The notes beneath the pieces are model-generated. The model was not told the DNA's origin. It made no database searches and saw only the letters and a list, made by a program, of their open reading frames with translations. The position numbers and the translations under genes were made by a program. This document shows, one piece after another, positions 6,119 to 8,687 of a DNA stretch of 8,687 bases (the first letter of the stretch is position 1; each line of letters begins with the position of its first letter). This DNA is from CAISGS01 sp044376615 (GTDB lineage: Bacteria > Pseudomonadota > Alphaproteobacteria > Caulobacterales > Caulobacteraceae): the NCBI GenBank assembly GCA_044376615.1, contig JBILKO010000108.1, positions 1 to 8,687 of the forward strand. The letters are read 5' to 3'.

Positions 6119-6134
6119 TTGACACAAGTGTCAA
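6119..6134. promoter_or_regulatory. TetR-type operator (copy 3), start of the FAH leader
   Basis: TTGACACAAGTGTCAA has perfect seven-base arms around AA; its core TGACA-CAAG-TGTCA (6120-6133) matches the other two copies. Its centre is 32 bp from that of copy 2, about three helical turns, so both dimers would lie on the same face of the DNA. It falls just downstream of the predicted transcription start and ends two bases before the ribosome binding site of the FAH gene. Confidence 0.72.
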
Positions 6135-6145
6135 CTGGAGGACTC

Positions 6146-7144
6146 ATGAAACTCGCGACTTTTCGTCCAGGAGCCGAAAGCCCTCGGGTTGGCGTTGTAT
6201 CGGCTGATATGCAATCAATCATTGATGCGGTTGGCCTAGCTAAGGCACAGGGCGCATCCGCTGGGCCCTATCTCTCCATGCTTGCCCTTATTGAGGCCGG
6301 ACCAGAAGCGCTGAACCAACTCAAGGACTGGGTTGATTCCCCTAGTCTCGGTTCGGAGGCTTGGCTACCGATCGCCAGTGTGGCGCTGGACGCGCCGATT
6401 CCTCGGCCGCCGCGACTGCGCTGTTTCAGTGTCTATGAAAAACATCTGGTGAACGCGTTCAAGCAAGTGCTCCGCCACAAGCTGGGCCGCGTCGCCTTCG
6501 CCCTCGTCAACGGACTTGGCCTGATCAAGGCACCGAAGCGCTTTTTTAAGGTGCCAGCCTACTATAAGGGCAACCACCTCGCCGTCACCGGACCCGGCCA
6601 AGTCATCATATGGCCTAGCTATAGCAGGATGCTTGACTACGAGCTGGAATTGGCGCTCGTCATAGGCAAGTCGGGAAAGGATATTGAAGTCGGCGATGCC
6701 CCGGCACACATTTTCGGCTACACCATCTTTAACGACTTCTCGGCCCGCGATGCGCTCATGGAAGAAATGGGAATTGGTCCATCGGCGGGTCCTGCCAAGG
6801 GCAAGGATTTCGACACATCCAATGCAATCGGCCCCTGGATCGTCACGGCTGACGAGCTAGACAATCCAGAGTCGCTCGCGATGACCGTCAGTGTGAATGG
6901 GGTTGAGCGTGGGCGTGCACGCGTGGGGGAAATGACGCATAGTATCTCCGCCCTGATCGCCTTCGCCAGCCGCGGCGAAACACTGCAGCCAGGCGAAGTA
7001 TTCTCCTGCGGGGCGGTAGGCGGCGGCACTGGGATCGAAAGCTGGACCTTCCTGAACCCCGGTGATCGCGTGGATCTGTCAATCGAAGGCATTGGCACGC
7101 TCACCAACACGCTGGGTGACGCGTCTCACTTCAAGGCACTCTAG
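6146..7144 (+). CDS. Fumarylacetoacetate hydrolase (FAH) family protein
   Basis: A 332-residue protein with an N-terminal cap region (1-85) and a C-terminal FAH fold. Metal-binding motifs are DYELELALVIGKSG (acidic ligands E166 and E168) and FGYTIFNDFSARD (D197), followed by KGKDFDTSNAIGPWIVT (218-234), where Lys is a known active-site residue, and GGGTGIES near 292-299. Family members use Mg2+ or Mn2+ to hydrolyse C-C bonds of acylpyruvates or beta-diketones, or to decarboxylate or hydrate ring-cleavage products. ATG 6146 is preceded by GGAGGA (6137-6142). An upstream TTG at 6119 was rejected because it lies inside operator copy 3 and before that site. Divergent from the hydroxylase operon and under the same operators, it probably acts on the ring-cleavage product and releases a central metabolite such as pyruvate. 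The exact substrate is unknown. Confidence 0.88.
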   Translation: MKLATFRPGAESPRVGVVSADMQSIIDAVGLAKAQGASAGPYLSMLALIEAGPEALNQLKDWVDSPSLGSEAWLPIASVALDAPIPRPPRLRCFSVYEKHLVNAFKQVLRHKLGRVAFALVNGLGLIKAPKRFFKVPAYYKGNHLAVTGPGQVIIWPSYSRMLDYELELALVIGKSGKDIEVGDAPAHIFGYTIFNDFSARDALMEEMGIGPSAGPAKGKDFDTSNAIGPWIVTADELDNPESLAMTVSVNGVERGRARVGEMTHSISALIAFASRGETLQPGEVFSCGAVGGGTGIESWTFLNPGDRVDLSIEGIGTLTNTLGDASHFKAL

Positions 7145-7205
7145 GCCAGATTGGCAAAAAGGGACGCCTCGGCCCAGTCCAACCAGTCTCTGCCCCACGA
7201 CCTCA

Positions 7206-7221
7206 GGTTTGCCTCCAAACC
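7206..7221. terminator. Weak hairpin between the convergent FAH and MAPEG genes
   Basis: GGTTTG (7206-7211) and CAAACC (7216-7221) form a six-base stem with a four-base loop in the 79-base gap between two convergent stops. Only a short T-stretch (CATCATTTC) follows on the + strand, so this is at best a weak terminator for the FAH transcript. Confidence 0.3.
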
Positions 7222-7223
7222 CA

Positions 7224-7613
7224 TCATTTCAAGACAAGCGCAAGGCACAGCAGCGGTCCGGTCACAAAAGTCCCTAGCGCGCCCGCAAACCTAAGGACAT
7301 TGGGCTTGTTCATGGTCGAGGGCAGGACCATGCCAGCGACATGCAGGTAGCGGGCGACAGTCGCAGCAATCATGGTCCAGACGACCCAGGGCGCGGGATT
7401 ATGCGCGCCGAGCCAGAGGATCAATACGGCCAGGAACGGGGCATATTCAGCCGTATTGCCATGCGCCCTGACCCATTTGTGCAAGGTATTGGCCGGATCG
7501 GTCTCATTGCCAATGAACTGACGCGACACCCCACGTAAGGCTGAAATCACCGGGCCCAGGCCGAAGAGCAAGACGCCGAGGGCGGCGACGCAATAAAGCG
7601 CGATCGGGTCCAT
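7224..7613 (-). CDS. MAPEG-family membrane protein
   Basis: A 129-residue, highly hydrophobic protein with four predicted membrane helices at about 3-27, 57-71, 75-95 and 106-128. The family signature is RAHGNTAEYAPF (49-60) in the loop and start of helix 2; in MAPEG enzymes the equivalent Asn and Glu lie near the glutathione site. Family members (microsomal GST, leukotriene-C4 synthase-like) act in the inner membrane on hydrophobic electrophiles; most bacterial ones are uncharacterised. ATG 7613 is preceded by a direct repeat giving two ACCGGAG copies, of which the distal GGAG lies at normal spacing (8 bases). It begins 15 bases after the stop of the reductase gene, so the two form an operon. 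It lacks the TGACA-N4-TGTCA operator and is probably outside the aromatic regulon. Confidence 0.88.
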   Translation of the reverse strand: MDPIALYCVAALGVLLFGLGPVISALRGVSRQFIGNETDPANTLHKWVRAHGNTAEYAPFLAVLILWLGAHNPAPWVVWTMIAATVARYLHVAGMVLPSTMNKPNVLRFAGALGTFVTGPLLCLALVLK

Positions 7614-7614
7614 G

Positions 7615-7628
7615 CTCCGGTCTCCGGT
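7615..7628. repeat. 7-bp tandem duplication doubling the MAPEG ribosome binding site
   Basis: CTCCGGT occurs twice in direct tandem at 7615-7621 and 7622-7628. On the - strand this gives ACCGGAG-ACCGGAG before the MAPEG ATG and fills almost the whole gap to the upstream reductase stop. The copy next to the ATG is too close for efficient use; the second is well placed, so the duplication may have set the present start spacing. Confidence 0.5.
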
Positions 7629-8660
7629 CTAGGCGGATTTGATCAGGCCTAGGTCGAGTAGGCTCTGGGCCGTGGCCGCTATGGCGTCTTCGCGGCTGAT
7701 TGGAGTCCAATTCAAGAGCCGCTCTGCCTTGGCACCGGTGGCATTCCGCGGCTTTCCCAGTTCCGGCAGGATCAGGCGGACGGCGGGGTCACGGAGGGCC
7801 GCGAGACGAAGCAGCCAATTGGGCAGCTCGCCCGTCGGAACCTTGGCGGCTGCCGGACCCATGCGATCTTTCAGCACCTTGGCAATGCCAGCAAAACTCA
7901 TGGTATCGCCGGAAATGGCCAAGAACCGCTCGCCCTTCGCCTCAGGTGCGGTCATGGCGCGGATATGCAAGAGTGCGACATCGCGGACATCGACAATGCC
8001 GAAATTCAGCTTTGGACAGCCGGGCAAGGCCCCGCTCATCAGGCGCTGAATGGCCAGGATCGAGCTAGAATAGTCAGGTCCGAGCACCGGACCAAACACC
8101 CCGACCGGATTGATCACGGATAGCTCCAGCGCCCCACCCTCGCGCGCCATAAAGTCCCAGGCAGCGCGCTCGGCAATGGTCTTGGACTTGACATAGGCGC
8201 CAATGCCCTTGGCTTCTGGATCAGTCCAATCGGTCTCATCCAGCACCTTGGTCAAGGCCTTGCGGCCATAGCCGACGGCGGCAAAGGACGAGGTCAAGAC
8301 GACGCGCTTAACCCCCGCATCTCGGGCGGCACGCAGGACGCGCAAGGCCCCTTCCCTGGCTGGAATAATCAGCTCGTTCTCATCCTTGGGCAGGCCCGGC
8401 GGAAATGGCGAGGCAATGTGGAGGACATAGTCACAGCCGGTTACCGCTTCGGTCCAGCCGGCGTCACTTTCCAGATCAGCCTGAAAAAAGGCGACCTTGG
8501 CCTTAGCGGGCGCACCGCCTTGTTTCAGCATGGCCAAAACATCATTCTGGCGCGCCAGGTTCCGCACAGTTGTGCGTACCGTATGACCTGCCGCGATTAG
8601 CTGAACCAGGGTATGGGCACCGATAAAGCCTGTGCCGCCCGTTACTAAAACCGTACTCAT
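7629..8660 (-). CDS. NAD(P)-dependent reductase of the DFR / aldehyde reductase type (extended SDR)
   Basis: A 343-residue extended SDR. The nucleotide-binding motif TGGTGFIG is at 7-14, TVRN (31-34) follows beta-2, D62 is in FFQADLESD, and the active site comprises TSSFAAVGYG (Ser124/125) and the YxxxK motif Y156-VKS-K160. NPVGVFGPVLGPDYSSS (184-200) and the FGIVDVRDVALLHIRAM region are typical of the dihydroflavonol-4-reductase-like / aldehyde (methylglyoxal) reductase group. It likely reduces an aldehyde or ketone with NADPH in the cytoplasm. The start at 8660 was chosen because MSTVLVTGG begins directly with beta-1 and AGGGGA lies seven bases upstream; ATG 8684 in the same frame would add eight residues, and the frame remains open to the window edge. 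It is followed closely by the MAPEG gene. The substrate is unknown. Confidence 0.87.
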   Translation of the reverse strand: MSTVLVTGGTGFIGAHTLVQLIAAGHTVRTTVRNLARQNDVLAMLKQGGAPAKAKVAFFQADLESDAGWTEAVTGCDYVLHIASPFPPGLPKDENELIIPAREGALRVLRAARDAGVKRVVLTSSFAAVGYGRKALTKVLDETDWTDPEAKGIGAYVKSKTIAERAAWDFMAREGGALELSVINPVGVFGPVLGPDYSSSILAIQRLMSGALPGCPKLNFGIVDVRDVALLHIRAMTAPEAKGERFLAISGDTMSFAGIAKVLKDRMGPAAAKVPTGELPNWLLRLAALRDPAVRLILPELGKPRNATGAKAERLLNWTPISREDAIAATAQSLLDLGLIKSA

Positions 8661-8687
8661 CCTTGCGTCCCCTGCCCTTGCCATTGG

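Noticed and set aside
6119..6145. Upstream TTG start for the FAH-family protein
   Set aside because: It lies within operator copy 3 and before the GGAGGA ribosome binding site; ATG 6146 fits the family N-terminus.
2163..7144. Assignment as a classical gentisate or homogentisate pathway
   Set aside because: The GST and FAH genes would fit, but no cupin-type gentisate or homogentisate dioxygenase is present; the ring-cleavage candidate is a VOC protein.

Overview
The window reads as accessory chromosomal DNA of a Gram-negative proteobacterium. Moderately high GC, the codon usage and the gene families (SCP2, GST, VOC dioxygenase, flavin hydroxylase, MAPEG, DFR-like reductase) suggest an alphaproteobacterium, possibly a sphingomonad. 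The taxonomic call rests on recollection of family content and is an inference only.

Left part (1-2153): an isochorismatase-like cysteine hydrolase on + (89-673) is interrupted by one in-frame amber codon, with all three catalytic residues still present in the frame. A roughly 260-base stretch without genes follows, then a small SCP2-type lipid-binding protein on - (936-1271). It diverges from a TetR-family regulator on + (1485-2153). The SCP2/tetR intergenic region is dense in dyad symmetries.

Centre (2163-7144): a - strand gene series reads, in transcription order, FAD-dependent aromatic hydroxylase, single-domain VOC (extradiol-type) dioxygenase, short-chain dehydrogenase and glutathione S-transferase. 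A fumarylacetoacetate-hydrolase-family (FAH) enzyme diverges from it on +. Together these look like a hydroxylate / ring-cleave / process / hydrolyse route for an aromatic compound. The substrate cannot be read from the sequence.

Regulation: the motif TGACA-N4-TGTCA occurs three times, only in the two divergent intergenic regions: once between SCP2 and tetR (1385-1398), and twice between the hydroxylase and the FAH gene (6088-6101 and 6120-6133, centres 32 bp apart). The upstream copy of the pair lies between a TTGACA -35 box and a TATAAG -10 box. The simplest model is that the TetR protein represses itself, SCP2, the hydroxylase operon and the FAH gene until an aromatic effector appears, so these genes form one self-contained catabolic regulon.

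Right part (7145-8687): a likely separate - strand pair encodes a DFR/aldehyde-reductase-like NAD(P)-dependent reductase and a MAPEG-family membrane protein. It converges on the FAH gene, and I saw no copy of the operator near it. I found no tRNA, rRNA, CRISPR array or intact mobile element.
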